Shown: positions 52,687-62,721, numbered from the stretch's first letter. The stretch is DNA of 64,000 bases from Agrobacterium vitis (GCF_013426735.1 NZ_AP023272.1:3454501-3518500), one strand, 5' to 3'. The notes: a model not told the origin generated them from the letters alone. A program made the numbers and translations.

Positions 52687-53385
52687 ATGGCGCATACACT
52701 GCATAGCTTTGACACTGGCGCGGCGCTGGCAACAGCGCTGGCCGAGCGGGTTGCCGCAGCGCTCAACGAGGCGATTGCCGCCTCCGGTGCTGCTTCACTG
52801 GCCGTCTCCGGCGGCTCCACGCCCAAGGCCTTCTTCGAGGCACTGTCGCAAAAGGCGCTGGACTGGGACAAGGTCTCGGTGACGCTGGTCGATGAGCGCT
52901 TCGTGCCGGAGGACAATCCCCGTTCCAACCATTTGCTGGTTGCCACGCATCTGTTGAAGAACCAGGCCGCCGAGGCCGAATTCGTGCCGCTCTATGCGCC
53001 GGAAGAGACCATCGAGGCTGCTGCCGCAGTGGCCAGCGATGCGGTGTCCGACCTTGGCACGCCGCTCGACGTGGTTATCCTCGGCATGGGAACCGATGGT
53101 CACACCGCCTCGTTCTTCCCCGGGGGCGACAATCTGGAAGACGCGCTTGATCTGACGCTGCCGCCCCGGGTGATCACCATGCAAGCGCCGGGTGCTGGCG
53201 AGCCGCGCCTGACCTTGTCTTTCTCTAGTCTTGCCGATGCCGGTCTGCTGATCGTCCATATCGAAGGCGCGGAAAAAAAGACGGTGCTGGACAAGGCGCT
53301 GGCGGGGACGGACGAGACCGAAATGCCTGTTCGCGCCGTACTGGCCCGGGCTGAAACACCTGTCGATATTTACTGGGCGCCCTGA
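52687..53385 (+). CDS. pgl: 6-phosphogluconolactonase
   Basis: Pgl (DevB) hydrolyses 6-phosphogluconolactone to 6-phosphogluconate. The 232-residue protein has ASLAVSGGSTPKAFFEALSQKALDWDKVSVTLVDERFVPEDNPRSNHLLV and DVVILGMGTDGHTASFFPGG, both diagnostic. I chose ATG 52687; the open frame runs 45 nt upstream into zwf. It lies between zwf and edd in one transcript unit, with 143 bp to edd. Confidence 0.94.
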   Translation: MAHTLHSFDTGAALATALAERVAAALNEAIAASGAASLAVSGGSTPKAFFEALSQKALDWDKVSVTLVDERFVPEDNPRSNHLLVATHLLKNQAAEAEFVPLYAPEETIEAAAAVASDAVSDLGTPLDVVILGMGTDGHTASFFPGGDNLEDALDLTLPPRVITMQAPGAGEPRLTLSFSSLADAGLLIVHIEGAEKKTVLDKALAGTDETEMPVRAVLARAETPVDIYWAP

Positions 53386-53528
53386 TCTCGATCAGAACGC
53401 CCTGATAGCCAGGCTGGTATCAAAAGCGATGCGGCCTTGACGAACGAGGCCCAACAGCGCGGGCGACCGCAGCGCTCTAGCAAGCGCCAAGGTTGCCGCC
53501 CCTGCCCTTTTCAGGAAGGATGCTTTCC

Positions 53529-55346
53529 ATGAGTGCCGATCACCGTATCGAAGCCATCACCAAGCGCATTGTTGAGCGCTCCAAGCCAACCCGCGAGGCC
53601 TATCTGGATCGCGTTCGCCGGGCCGCTGGCAAGGGCGTGAACCGTGGCTCTCTGGCCTGTGGCAATCTCGCCCATGGCTTTGCGGTCTGTTCTCCCGGGG
53701 ACAAGGCCGCACTTGCTGGCGACACCGTCCCCAATCTCGGCATCATCACCGCCTATAACGACATGCTCTCGGCGCATCAGCCGTTTGAGACTTATCCGGC
53801 CCTGATCCGCCAAGCGGCCAGCGAAGTGGGCGGCGTAGCGCAGGTGGCAGGCGGTGTACCCGCTATGTGCGATGGCGTCACGCAGGGCCAGCCCGGCATG
53901 GAGCTTTCGCTGTTTTCCCGCGATGTGATCGCCATGGCGGCCGGCATCGGCCTGTCGCACAACATGTTCGACGCGGCAGTTTTTCTCGGCGTCTGCGACA
54001 AAATCGTCCCCGGCCTGATGATCGCAGCACTGACCTTCGGTCATCTCCCCTCCGTGTTCATTCCGGCTGGGCCCATGACCACTGGCCTGCCGAATGACGA
54101 AAAGACCCGCATTCGCCAGCTCTATGCCGAGGGCAAGGTTGGCCGCGCCGAATTGCTGGAAGCCGAATCCAAATCCTATCACGGCCCCGGCACCTGTACC
54201 TTCTACGGCACCGCCAATTCCAACCAGATGCTGATGGAAATCATGGGCTTTCACATGCCCGGTGCTTCCTTCATCAATCCCGGCACGCCGCTGCGCGATG
54301 CGCTGACCCGCGAAGCCACCAAGCGGGCGCTGGCAATTACCGCGCTTGGCAATGATTACACGCCGTCAGGCGAGATGATCGATGAGCGCTCCATCGTCAA
54401 TGGTGTGGTCGGCCTGCATGCCACGGGCGGCTCGACCAACCACACCATGCATCTGATCGCCATGGCGCGGGCGGCGGGCATTCTGCTCAGCTGGCAGGAT
54501 ATTTCCGACCTCTCCGACATCGTGCCGCTTCTGGCCCGCGTCTATCCGAACGGCTCTGCGGATGTGAACCATTTTCACGCCGCTGGCGGCATGGGCTTCC
54601 TGATCAAGCAATTGCTGCGCGCCGGTTTTGTGCATGACGATGTGCGCACCGTCTATGGCCAAGGGCTTGCCGCCTACACGATCGAGCCGCATCTGAACGC
54701 CGACGGCACCGTAGACCGCCAGCCCTCGCCTGAAGACAGCGCCGATCCAAAAGTGTTGTCGCGGATCGAGGCACCGTTTCAGGCGAATGGCGGCTTGAAA
54801 ATGCTGACTGGCAATATGGGCAAGGCCGTGATCAAGATCTCCGCCGTCAAGCCGGAACGCCACATTGTCGAGGCGCCTGCCATGGTGTTCCATAGCCAGC
54901 AGGACATGCAGGATGCCTTCAAGGCCGGCAAGATGAACCACGACTTCATCGCCGTGGTGCGCTTTCAAGGCCCAAAAGCCAATGGCATGCCGGAACTGCA
55001 CAAATTGACCCCATCGCTCGGCGTGCTTCAGGACCGCGGTCTCAAGGTGGCACTGGTGACGGACGGACGCATGTCCGGCGCTTCGGGCAAGGTGCCTGCC
55101 GCGATCCACGTCACACCGGAAGCCGTCGATGGCGGACCGATCGCCAGGATCCGCGATGGCGACATGATCCGTCTCGATGCCGTGGCCGGAACGCTGGAAG
55201 TGCTTGTCGATGCCGCGGAATTTGCCGGCCGCAGCCCTGAAGTCATCGACTTGGCGGATAATGACTTCGGCATGGGACGTGAACTCTTTGCTCCGCTGCG
55301 CCGCATTGCAGGTCCGGCAGACCAGGGTGCCAGCGTGTTGTTCTAG
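53529..55346 (+). CDS. edd: 6-phosphogluconate dehydratase
   Basis: Edd dehydrates 6-phosphogluconate to KDPG, the committed Entner-Doudoroff step. The 605-residue Fe-S dehydratase has [17 protein letters not shown] with the cluster Cys, [66 protein letters not shown] and [26 protein letters not shown] 53529 has AGGAAGG 10 nt upstream. The aldolase gene eda is not in the window. The gene ends just before the AT-rich gap with the IS630 relic. Confidence 0.96.
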   Translation: MSADHRIEAITKRIVERSKPTREAYLDRVRRAAGKGVNRGSLACGNLAHGFAVCSPGDKAALAGDTVPNLGIITAYNDMLSAHQPFETYPALIRQAASEVGGVAQVAGGVPAMCDGVTQGQPGMELSLFSRDVIAMAAGIGLSHNMFDAAVFLGVCDKIVPGLMIAALTFGHLPSVFIPAGPMTTGLPNDEKTRIRQLYAEGKVGRAELLEAESKSYHGPGTCTFYGTANSNQMLMEIMGFHMPGASFINPGTPLRDALTREATKRALAITALGNDYTPSGEMIDERSIVNGVVGLHATGGSTNHTMHLIAMARAAGILLSWQDISDLSDIVPLLARVYPNGSADVNHFHAAGGMGFLIKQLLRAGFVHDDVRTVYGQGLAAYTIEPHLNADGTVDRQPSPEDSADPKVLSRIEAPFQANGGLKMLTGNMGKAVIKISAVKPERHIVEAPAMVFHSQQDMQDAFKAGKMNHDFIAVVRFQGPKANGMPELHKLTPSLGVLQDRGLKVALVTDGRMSGASGKVPAAIHVTPEAVDGGPIARIRDGDMIRLDAVAGTLEVLVDAAEFAGRSPEVIDLADNDFGMGRELFAPLRRIAGPADQGASVLF

Positions 55347-55396
55347 AATTTATCTTAGGAAAAGGGGAAACCTAGTTTTCCGAAAACAAGAGACGT

Positions 55397-55435
55397 TCGA
55401 GTCTGCCTGGTTCAACCTGAACCTGACAGACTCGA
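55397..55435. repeat. Palindromic relic of an IS630-type terminus
   Basis: TCGAGTCTG (55397-55405) and CAGACTCGA (55427-55435) enclose an inner pair GGTTCA / TGAACC around ACC. The 25 nt 55,409-55,433 match the right end of the IS630 element (5349-5373) with two differences. It lies 50 bp past the edd stop and may now act as its terminator hairpin, although no T tract follows. Confidence 0.75.
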
Positions 55436-56389
55436 CAGCACCGTGCGCTTTATGTGCAGCAGCCGTCATCGCGAATAGCATTCAGACGCGTTGACCCTGT
55501 GGGCGAACATCATGGGAGCATGACCGGCGAACTCTACCGGCATCGCACTCAAGCCTCTTTGCACGTCAAGTTTATGATGCCCACCCGAGTTGCCTACCGA
55601 CGCACCATAGGATCATGTCCTATAGGGCGAATGATTTCACAACCCTAGGTGATTTTCACAGGCAAACAATTCAACCAATAATGATATATGCCATGCTGCT
55701 CTTGGCAAAGAGCCATGGCAATTGCGATGCAATCGCGTCCATAATATCAAGTCTCGAAGATGCTGACGCATCCTCGACTTGAAAAATTGAAAATACCTCA
55801 AATGCATCAGAGGCTTGAGATATTTTCAAAGGGAATACGAAAAGTCATTTTCAATGATTCTTCGTATAAGAATGCGAGGGCGTTACTGCCACCTATATTA
55901 TAGGAAAGCTCGAAGATGTGCTGCATACTCTCGTTGAAAACACTGAATAAATCATATTTAAAATATAATATATTTATTCGTAAATGGAATACAAATCTTG
56001 GCGTTTAATAGTGCTTGTATTACAAAAATAATTTTAATTTCATCTTCAATTTTCAATCGAAAATTGGATATTAAAATTGCAATTTGTCGTTAATATTCAG
56101 AATTTTCTTTTCTTTTTTGTTATTCATAAATTTTTAGTTTTTTTATTAGTTTATTAGAAATAAATACAAATATTCGCCATTCGCACGGCCATAATTGATT
56201 TCATCCCGTATTCCAGGCCGGAACGGTAGTGACAGTATTTCTATTTATCGACCAGTTTTACTTGTCAATAAATCTGGATGCTTGACGGCTCCATAATCAT
56301 TTAATTTATTTTTCCCTACATTAGTAGTTATTAATTTACAATGCAAAATAATAGGAAATAGTTTTCAAACAAAACGAGGACACTGAGCC
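55436..56389. other. AT-rich non-coding region upstream of the chemoreceptor gene
   Basis: No supportable gene occurs in this ~950 bp. The first 200 bp have normal composition. From about 55,650 the sequence becomes strongly A+T-rich (for example 13 G/C among 55,981-56,040). Two imperfect hairpins are visible: TTGAAAATACCTCAA with its near-complement ending at about 55,831, and ATACGAAAAGTCATT / AATGATTCTTCGTAT at 55,841-55,871. A promoter for the receptor gene presumably lies at the 3' end. Confidence 0.6.
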
Positions 56390-58612
56390 ATGCTCGACAA
56401 TATGAAACTTAACCACAAGATCTATGGTGGTTTTGGCATCATCATTGCCATACTCATTACAATTGCAGGGATGTCGGTGTACTCGAACACTGGCAATCAA
56501 TCCGATTTCTCGGATTATCGCGCCATTGCCCGGCTAACCAACGAAGCGGGCCGCGTGCAGGCAAACATGCTGGAGGCCCGGCTGGCCTACCTGAAGTATC
56601 AAGACAATCATTCTGCCGATAATCGTGCCAGTTTTGAAAAGCGAATAGCCACGACAAAGGAGAGTGCTGCCAATCTTTCGTCCATGGCCCGCACCGATGC
56701 CGAAAAATCCGCATCCGCAGGGTTCACGACAGCCATTGCAGACTATGAAAATGGCTTCAAGGCCGTCGTTGCTGCACAGACGGAACGCGACAAACTCGTC
56801 AGTGAAAGCCTCGACCGGCTTGGACCCGGAATTCAAAAATCCACCTCACAATTGCTCGCCGATTTCGACAGCAGCGGCAATAATATCGCAGCGTACAAAG
56901 CCACCCTGTTCCAAATCTCCACCTTCGTGATGCGCTTGTCGGCCACCAAATATCTGCTGAACAACGAGAGCAAGGATTTCGAAGCCGCGATGGCGGCGGC
57001 ACAGGATGCGCTGGCTCGCAGCACAGAGGTTAGCGCCGCCATTGTCATTCCCGAGCGCGCTCAACGGTTCAACGCCACTCTGGATGATCTCAACGCCTAT
57101 ATCAGAGATCTCAGCAAGACGCAGGCGATCATCGTCAAGCGCGATTCTCTCGTCAACAATGTCATGAATGCCGTTGGCCCCAAACTGGCCAAGGAAACAG
57201 AGGATTTGAAGCTGGTCCTGAAAAAAGAGCAGGACACGCTCGGCCCTCGCATCGATGAGACAATGCGCAATTCGATCACCACCGCCATTATTGTCGCAGT
57301 CCTCGCCCTTGTCGTCGCCACCGTGCTGGCTTTCATAATCGCCCGCAGCATCAGCCGCCCGGTCTTTGCTATCACGTCGGCCATGGGCAAGCTGGCCGAC
57401 AACCAGCTGGAGACGGATATTCCAGGCCTCACCTACAATAACGAGGTCGGGCAGATGGCCAAGGCCGTCAATGTCTTCAAGCAGAATGCCCTCAAAATTC
57501 GCCAGCTGGCGGCCCAGGAAGCCGCTTTGCAGCAGAAGAATGCCGATCTGCAATCCGATATCGCCACGGTCGTTTCGGCGGCAGTGGCCGGTGACTTCAC
57601 CAGCCGCATCACCAAGCATTACGACAACCCGGATCTGGACGCCTTTGCCCATAACGTCAACACGCTGGTCGACTCCGTGGACAAGGGCATCGCTGAGACC
57701 AGGCGCGTTGTGTCCGCCCTTTCCAATGGCGACCTGACGGAAACCATGAGCGGCAAGTATCAAGGTGTGTTTGCCGAGCTGCAAACCAATGTCAATGACA
57801 CCATGACCAAGCTGCGGCTGCTGATGGAGCAGGTGCGCCAATCCGCAGATGTGATCAATGGCGGCGCCGATGAAATCCGCCAGGCCTCCAACGATCTGTC
57901 TCGCCGGACAGAAACCCAGGCGGCCTCGCTCGAAGAAACCTCGTCGGCCCTGGAAGAAATCACCGTTGCGGTCAAAACCTCAACCGAAAGGGCGCAGGAA
58001 TCCAGCAAAATGGTCTCGCAAGCCCGTCAATTTGCCGAGCAATCCGCCAATGTCGTCCAGGACGCGACAGCCGCCATGAGCCGCATCGAGCAAGCCTCCA
58101 ACGAAATCACCCAGATCATCAATGTGATTGACGAGATTGCTTTCCAGACCAACCTTCTGGCCCTCAATGCCGGGGTAGAAGCTGCCCGTGCTGGCGAGGC
58201 CGGCAAGGGATTTGCGGTCGTGGCCCAGGAAGTGCGCGAACTGGCCCAACGCTCGGCAACCGCTGCCAAGGACATCAAGGCCCTGATCACCAAGTCCTCG
58301 AATGAAGTGGAGACGGGCGTGAGACTTGTAACCGGCACCGGGGAAGCCCTGAAGGAAATCCAGCAAAAGGTGATTGGTATTTCCAGCCAGGTCACATCCA
58401 TTGCGACGGCGGCCAACGAGCAATCGACCGGCCTTAGCGAAGTCAACACCGCCGTCAACCAGATGGACCAGATGACCCAGCAAAATGCTGCCATGGTCGA
58501 GGAGGCTGCTGCCAGCACCTCGAAACTGGCCGAGGAAACCGTCAACCTGCTCAATCTGATCTCGCAGTTCAAGGTCCACAAGGCCGACCACGGCATGCGT
58601 CGCGCCGCCTGA
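56390..58612 (+). CDS. Methyl-accepting chemotaxis protein with HBM/4HB-like ligand domain
   Basis: This 740-residue receptor has TM1 at about 11-30 ([22 protein letters not shown]). A periplasmic four-helix-type region of ~260 residues follows. TM2 is at about 302-325 ([22 protein letters not shown]), then HAMP, a second HAMP-like segment and the signalling domain with an intact tip [36 protein letters not shown]. The leader [20 protein letters not shown] is common among rhizobial McpX-like receptors. GAGGACA lies before the ATG. There is no terminal pentapeptide. The signalling domain is closely related to the pseudogene at 5.5-6.4 kb. Confidence 0.92.
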   Translation: MLDNMKLNHKIYGGFGIIIAILITIAGMSVYSNTGNQSDFSDYRAIARLTNEAGRVQANMLEARLAYLKYQDNHSADNRASFEKRIATTKESAANLSSMARTDAEKSASAGFTTAIADYENGFKAVVAAQTERDKLVSESLDRLGPGIQKSTSQLLADFDSSGNNIAAYKATLFQISTFVMRLSATKYLLNNESKDFEAAMAAAQDALARSTEVSAAIVIPERAQRFNATLDDLNAYIRDLSKTQAIIVKRDSLVNNVMNAVGPKLAKETEDLKLVLKKEQDTLGPRIDETMRNSITTAIIVAVLALVVATVLAFIIARSISRPVFAITSAMGKLADNQLETDIPGLTYNNEVGQMAKAVNVFKQNALKIRQLAAQEAALQQKNADLQSDIATVVSAAVAGDFTSRITKHYDNPDLDAFAHNVNTLVDSVDKGIAETRRVVSALSNGDLTETMSGKYQGVFAELQTNVNDTMTKLRLLMEQVRQSADVINGGADEIRQASNDLSRRTETQAASLEETSSALEEITVAVKTSTERAQESSKMVSQARQFAEQSANVVQDATAAMSRIEQASNEITQIINVIDEIAFQTNLLALNAGVEAARAGEAGKGFAVVAQEVRELAQRSATAAKDIKALITKSSNEVETGVRLVTGTGEALKEIQQKVIGISSQVTSIATAANEQSTGLSEVNTAVNQMDQMTQQNAAMVEEAAASTSKLAEETVNLLNLISQFKVHKADHGMRRAA

Positions 58613-58659
58613 TCAGGAGATATGTTTCAAAGGATATGCCGGGGGGACAAGCGCTCCCC

Positions 58660-58680
58660 GGTTATTCCGATGGAATAACC
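58660..58680 (+). terminator. Hairpin after the chemoreceptor gene
   Basis: GGTTATTCC / GGAATAACC with loop GAT forms a perfect 9-bp stem 48 bp past the stop. A second stem CCGGGG / CCCCGG just precedes it. A T8 tract follows about 20 nt later, so the exact termination point is unclear. Confidence 0.55.
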
Positions 58681-58756
58681 GCCCTTCACACCTCCGGTTT
58701 TTTTTAATTTACCTTTGTGCCAGCTCCTATAAAACGAACCCCAGACGTTACGGGGT

Positions 58757-58850
58757 CGTGCATTTTATCAACCACACGATGCTGTAACACATTAAATTTT
58801 CTGCATAATTTTCTCCTTAAATCGATTTCGACTGAAGGAATTATGCAGTA
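58757..58850. repeat. ~95-bp palindromic intergenic repeat, copy B (RIME-like)
   Basis: This is the second copy of the repeat at 9860-9954, in the same orientation: GCATTTTATCAACCACAC, GCTGTAACACATTAAA, then CTGCATAATT (58801-58810) pairing perfectly with AATTATGCAG (58839-58848) around an ATCGATTTCG core. It ends 14 bp before the GTG start of the transporter gene, so it would lie at the 5' end of, or just upstream of, that message. Confidence 0.65.
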
Positions 58851-58864
58851 GACAGGAGTTCATA

Positions 58865-60262
58865 GTGTCATCAATTTCAGATAGCGATCATAATTCAGGG
58901 TCTTCACAGACCGGTCAAAAAAACGAACGACTGCAAGATAACACGCCTCTTCAACCAGGCTCGGCCAATGGCTGGCGTGAACGATGGTGGCGGATCGTCG
59001 ATATGAAGATCGGCGTCGTTCCTGTTCCAATCTATATTCTGCTCTTCGTGCTGATTGCCGCTTTCACCGCGACCGGCAAAGTCCCCTCAGACCTGACCAT
59101 GTCGATTGCCATTCTGTCCTTTGGTGGTTTCTTCTTCATGCAGCTCGGTCGCTGGCTGCCATGGCTCGGCATGATGGGGGGAGCGGCGATCCTGTGTTTC
59201 GTCGTACCGTCCGCCATGGTGTTTTACGGCCTCATCCCGCCGCCGGTTGCCGAGGCGATCGACAGTTTCGTCAAGAGCTCCAATTTCCTCTATATGTATA
59301 TTGCCGCCATCATTGTCGGCAGCATCCTCAGCATGGATCGTAGCGTGCTGATTGCCGGGTTTTTCAAGATTTTCGTGCCTTTGGCGATCAGCTCGATAAC
59401 CGCCATGCTGGTTGGCACCCTGGTTGGTGTCGTCATGGGAATGACCTTCGAGCATAGCCTGTTTTTCGTCGTGCTTCCCATCATGGCCGGAGGCCTGGGC
59501 GAAGGCGCAATCCCTCTATCCATGGGCTATTCCGGCGTTCTGTCTCAGCCGCAGAACGAGATTTTCGCGCAGATTATTCCCGTCGTCATGCTCGGCAGCT
59601 TCACAGCCGTGGTGATATGTGGGCTTCTGAATGTGCTTGGAAAACGCTATCCTCACCTCACTGGCGAAGGCCGGTTGCAGGCAGGCCTGCTGAATATCGA
59701 CATTAACGGCAAAAAACCGGGTGAACAGCCGGTGGACCGCGCGATGATTGCCACAGCCGGCGTCACCATCGTCACCTTCTATCTGGTGGGTGTTCTCGCC
59801 CAGCGGCTTCTGGATTTTCCAGCCCCAATCACCATGCTGTTTCTGGTGGTGATTGCCAAACTGGGTCAATTGGTCTCGCCAAGCCTGGAAGACGGCGGAC
59901 GGGAAGTTTACGCGTTTTTCTCGCGCATCGTGACCTGGCCCCTGCTGTTTGCCATGGGCATTTCCTACACGCCATGGCAATCCTTTATCAGCGCCTTTAC
60001 CCTGCAAACGGTGGTCACGGTGGTCAGCACCGTGCTGACATTGATCGGCACCGGATTTCTGTCCGCCCGTCTGGTCAAGATGTTTCCCATCGACGTCGCC
60101 GTTGTGGTCGGCTGTCATAGCGGCCAGGGCGGTACCGGCGATATCGCCATTCTGACCGCCGCCAACCGGATGAGCCTGATGCCATTTTCGCAAATTGCCA
60201 CCCGCATCGGCGGCGCCATCACAGTCACCTGCGCCATCCTGGCTTTCCAGCATCTGGTTTAA
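58865..60262 (+). CDS. 2-hydroxycarboxylate transporter family (malate/citrate symporter)
   Basis: 2HCT proteins (CitS, MaeN, CimH) import malate, citrate or lactate with Na+ or H+. The 465-residue protein has a hydrophilic 45-residue lead, then about eleven hydrophobic segments. Both diagnostic re-entrant GGXG loops are intact: MAGGLGEGAIPLSMGYS in the first half, and GQGGTGDIAILTAANRMSLMPFSQIATRIGGA at the C-terminus. The Arg of TRIGGA is used in substrate binding. The start is GTG with ACAGGAG upstream; no other start fits. The substrate is not decidable. Malate is a reasonable guess given Mqo in the same window. Confidence 0.92.
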   Translation: MSSISDSDHNSGSSQTGQKNERLQDNTPLQPGSANGWRERWWRIVDMKIGVVPVPIYILLFVLIAAFTATGKVPSDLTMSIAILSFGGFFFMQLGRWLPWLGMMGGAAILCFVVPSAMVFYGLIPPPVAEAIDSFVKSSNFLYMYIAAIIVGSILSMDRSVLIAGFFKIFVPLAISSITAMLVGTLVGVVMGMTFEHSLFFVVLPIMAGGLGEGAIPLSMGYSGVLSQPQNEIFAQIIPVVMLGSFTAVVICGLLNVLGKRYPHLTGEGRLQAGLLNIDINGKKPGEQPVDRAMIATAGVTIVTFYLVGVLAQRLLDFPAPITMLFLVVIAKLGQLVSPSLEDGGREVYAFFSRIVTWPLLFAMGISYTPWQSFISAFTLQTVVTVVSTVLTLIGTGFLSARLVKMFPIDVAVVVGCHSGQGGTGDIAILTAANRMSLMPFSQIATRIGGAITVTCAILAFQHLV

Positions 60263-60270
60263 ACATGAAA

Positions 60271-60296
60271 ACGCCGCGCTGTTGCCAGCGCGGCGT
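60271..60296. terminator. Strong hairpin between convergent transporter and Tlde1 genes
   Basis: ACGCCGCGCT / AGCGCGGCGT (10-bp perfect stem) has loop GTTGCC, with TTTT on the minus-strand side. It probably terminates both flanking genes. Confidence 0.75.
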
Positions 60297-60319
60297 GATC
60301 ATATCGAGATTTCTTCGTG

Positions 60320-61705
60320 TTACAGCTTTGCCATGTATTTCGGCAGTTCAGCCACGGTCGGCACAACGATCAGCGTCTTGATATCGCCGCGCTTGTAGGC
60401 GGCCAGGAAGCGCGGATATTCCTGGAACACCACGCAGCCACTGGAATCGCCGCGCACCCGCAGCAGGAATGTATGGGTGAGGAAGCCATCGCGGCCATAC
60501 ATGTTGTTGCCGCCAACCGGCGTCATGCGTAAGGCCTCGACACCATGGAACAAGCTTTCGCGCAGGGTCAGCCGATAGATATTCGGCGGGGTCGCACCAC
60601 GGTTCTTGATGTGAACGGAGCGCGGATTGTCGCGATTTTCGCCGCGGCCGGAATGCGCTACCAGCTTTTCGCCATTCGGCATATAGACCGTGGCGCTGGA
60701 AATATCATAGACGGCAACACCGCTGCCGCGACCGGGCAATGAGGCGCGCTTGCGGAAGATCGACGGGCTTTCATCATCGTCCATCACCTCCTGTGAGCGG
60801 GCATAGGCCATCACTGTCTTCGGCGCGGTTTTTTCCGGCGCGGATTTCAGCGGAATGGTCTTCGGTTGCGGCCGGGCAGAGGTGTCTGTGTCGGCTTCTG
60901 TCTCAGGCTTGGGTGCAACCAGGACTTCGCGGAAAGGATCGCTCTTGGGCCGGTTGATCGGCGCTGGCACCACATCCGGCAGCATGGCCACCTGCATTGG
61001 CTTGGCGGCGGCTGGCGGTTCAGCCGAAGCAATCGTCACGGGGCCAGCTTGTAGCGGAGCGACGGGATCACGACCGCGGTCTGCGACCAGGGCGGTAGCG
61101 ACCGGCTGCAATTGCGCGGACAAGGGTTGATTTATCTGGCCAAGTGGCGGCGCCGTCTTCAGGATCGCCTCAGCAACCTGCTGTGGCGGCATCGCAGTTG
61201 CTTGAACTGGCTGCGGCTTTGCCGCCACGGCCTCGGCGACCTGGCTGCCGGTATCGTTGCTCCAGCGCTGCGCCAATGCCCGTTCGGCAATGGAGACTGC
61301 CAGCGCCTGTTCGAGGATAGCGCGTCCGGCGAGGTCAAGCGGCCTGGAAACCGGAGTGGAAAGGGCTGCGATCTCCTGGCGGACCTGCGCCATCTTTTCC
61401 TTCACCACCTGGGCAGATCGGACCTCGTCCCGCCTTGCAGCCGCGACCGGCGGCTTTGGCAAAACCAGGCTGTTGCGGAATTCCGCCGCCATATCCCTCG
61501 AAAAGGGAGAGGAGACAGAGGCTTGTGAAAACCCGACACCGTGCAAAGTGCTGAATGTCACGGCGACCCAAAGACCGGCGGCAAGGCTACCGCCGACGAG
61601 CGCCGCGCCGGACATCAGCCTGGGAACCAGGACGGATTTTGCGCGCCCGGACCTACCAGTAACGGTTCTGCCAGTGCTGGGAAAGAAATCGACCGCGAAC
61701 GCCAT
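60320..61705 (-). CDS. Tlde1-domain (DUF2778) protein with membrane anchor and long Pro/Ala linker
   Basis: The C-terminal ~120 residues form a Tlde1/DUF2778 domain: VYDISSATVYMPNGEKLVAHSGRGENRDNP, PPNIYRLTLRESLFHGVEALRMTPV, then the catalytic pair region GRDGFLTHTFLLRVRGDSSGCVVFQEY with the His and Cys of an L,D-transpeptidase-like site. Such domains were named for a type VI secretion effector. In Rhizobiales they occur as chromosomal membrane-anchored envelope proteins. A transmembrane helix lies near residues 32-52 (LMSGAALVGGSLAAGLWVAVTF), then a ~270-residue Pro/Ala/Gln-rich linker. I took ATG 61705; a GTG two codons earlier is possible. There is no secretion gene nearby. Confidence 0.82.
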   Translation of the reverse strand: MAFAVDFFPSTGRTVTGRSGRAKSVLVPRLMSGAALVGGSLAAGLWVAVTFSTLHGVGFSQASVSSPFSRDMAAEFRNSLVLPKPPVAAARRDEVRSAQVVKEKMAQVRQEIAALSTPVSRPLDLAGRAILEQALAVSIAERALAQRWSNDTGSQVAEAVAAKPQPVQATAMPPQQVAEAILKTAPPLGQINQPLSAQLQPVATALVADRGRDPVAPLQAGPVTIASAEPPAAAKPMQVAMLPDVVPAPINRPKSDPFREVLVAPKPETEADTDTSARPQPKTIPLKSAPEKTAPKTVMAYARSQEVMDDDESPSIFRKRASLPGRGSGVAVYDISSATVYMPNGEKLVAHSGRGENRDNPRSVHIKNRGATPPNIYRLTLRESLFHGVEALRMTPVGGNNMYGRDGFLTHTFLLRVRGDSSGCVVFQEYPRFLAAYKRGDIKTLIVVPTVAELPKYMAKL

Positions 61706-61711
61706 ACTCAC

Positions 61712-62210
61712 AACTCGTACCCAAACAGCCGGTCAGCGGCTGGCGGCTCAACGCCGCAACTTTTTACCAAGGCTGGAGGATATCAACGCATCCCCGCCTT
61801 CAAGAGAGTGCAACTGTCCCAAATGCATGCCGCGCCTGAGACAATTGCCCTGAAGATCCGGTCCAGAAGACCCAGTCCATCGGCAACAAGCGCCGACTGT
61901 CTTTAAAGGATGAAGAAACTTGGTAACCAAAGGGTTTACAAAACCCGGTTTTTATCATCGCAATGTCTCATATTCACGCGAAGAGAGGAAACGCCACGGA
62001 TTTACGGCATTTTTAGCACTGCGCGCAGGCGCAAGCCTTTCAGACGGAACTGCCCGAAACTACCGCATAAGGCGTAGGACCAAAACGTCAGGACGCCCAA
62101 CACATCGACATGGACCTGCGCCTGATCTTCAATATTATCAAATACTTGAAAGACAAGAAAAGGAAGGGATACACCCTCCAACGGCCCAAAGCAGCTCCCC
62201 GGCGAACAGC
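61712..62210. other. Intergenic region without a supportable gene
   Basis: About 500 bp lie between the Tlde1 gene and the terminator of the next gene. A short open frame at 61,920-62,255 lacks family similarity and convincing codon usage. Presumably the Tlde1 promoter lies at the left end. I see nothing else. Confidence 0.5.
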
Positions 62211-62234
62211 AAAACGGGGAGCTTGATGCTCCCC
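62211..62234 (-). terminator. Rho-independent terminator after the PilZ-like gene
   Basis: The minus-strand stem GGGGAGC / GCTCCCC with loop ATCAA is followed by GTTTT. It lies about 80 bp past the stop at 62,314. Confidence 0.7.
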
Positions 62235-62313
62235 GCCAATGCGTCTGATATTTAATGTTTGGTACGCTACCGTACAAAGCGCTGGCTGGCCAAAATTGCC
62301 TCGCCTGCTGTCA

Positions 62314-62721
62314 TTACCAGGTGCGGACATCCAGAACCCGGTCGCGATGGGCCGGATGGGTGCTGAACACGAAGATCCGATCCAGTTCCTTCTGGGTTAA
62401 CAACCGCAAGAAACGAATCTCGGCAGTATTGTTGGAGAAGGTCTTCATCAACAACCCGCCCACCTTGTTGATGCGGGCATCGGGAATGTCCAGATAGAAT
62501 TGCTTGGGAAGGTTGAATTGCGTCAGCAGGGAAATGACGGCGCCACTCTGAGAAATACGGATGATGTCGCATCGGCGCGACGCCATATGGCTCATGCCTT
62601 TTTCGGTATATTCCAGGCGCCCGGAATTCATAGTGTCTTCCATGCGAAACCGGCCTTCCCGGTCATACATGAAGGACTCTTCCCTGCGCAGGTAATTTGA
62701 TTGACCAGCTGCCGTATTCAT
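62314..62721 (-). CDS. Small conserved protein, possibly PilZ-like
   Basis: This 135-residue soluble protein has EYTEKGMSHMASRRCDIIRISQSGAVISLLTQFNLPKQFYLDIPDARINKVGGLLMKTFSNNTAEIRFLRLLTQKELDRIF. The basic RRCDII..SQSGA start followed by beta-rich LPKQFYLDIP resembles PilZ domains that bind cyclic di-GMP. The canonical RxxxR spacing is not clear, so binding is uncertain. ATG 62721 was chosen with GGGGTAAGC upstream. It is monocistronic with its own terminator. Confidence 0.65.
   Translation of the reverse strand: MNTAAGQSNYLRREESFMYDREGRFRMEDTMNSGRLEYTEKGMSHMASRRCDIIRISQSGAVISLLTQFNLPKQFYLDIPDARINKVGGLLMKTFSNNTAEIRFLRLLTQKELDRIFVFSTHPAHRDRVLDVRTW

Noticed and set aside
61920..62255. 111-codon frame between the Tlde1 and PilZ-like genes
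   Set aside because: No SD, no homology feeling, and it contains the terminator of the neighbouring gene.
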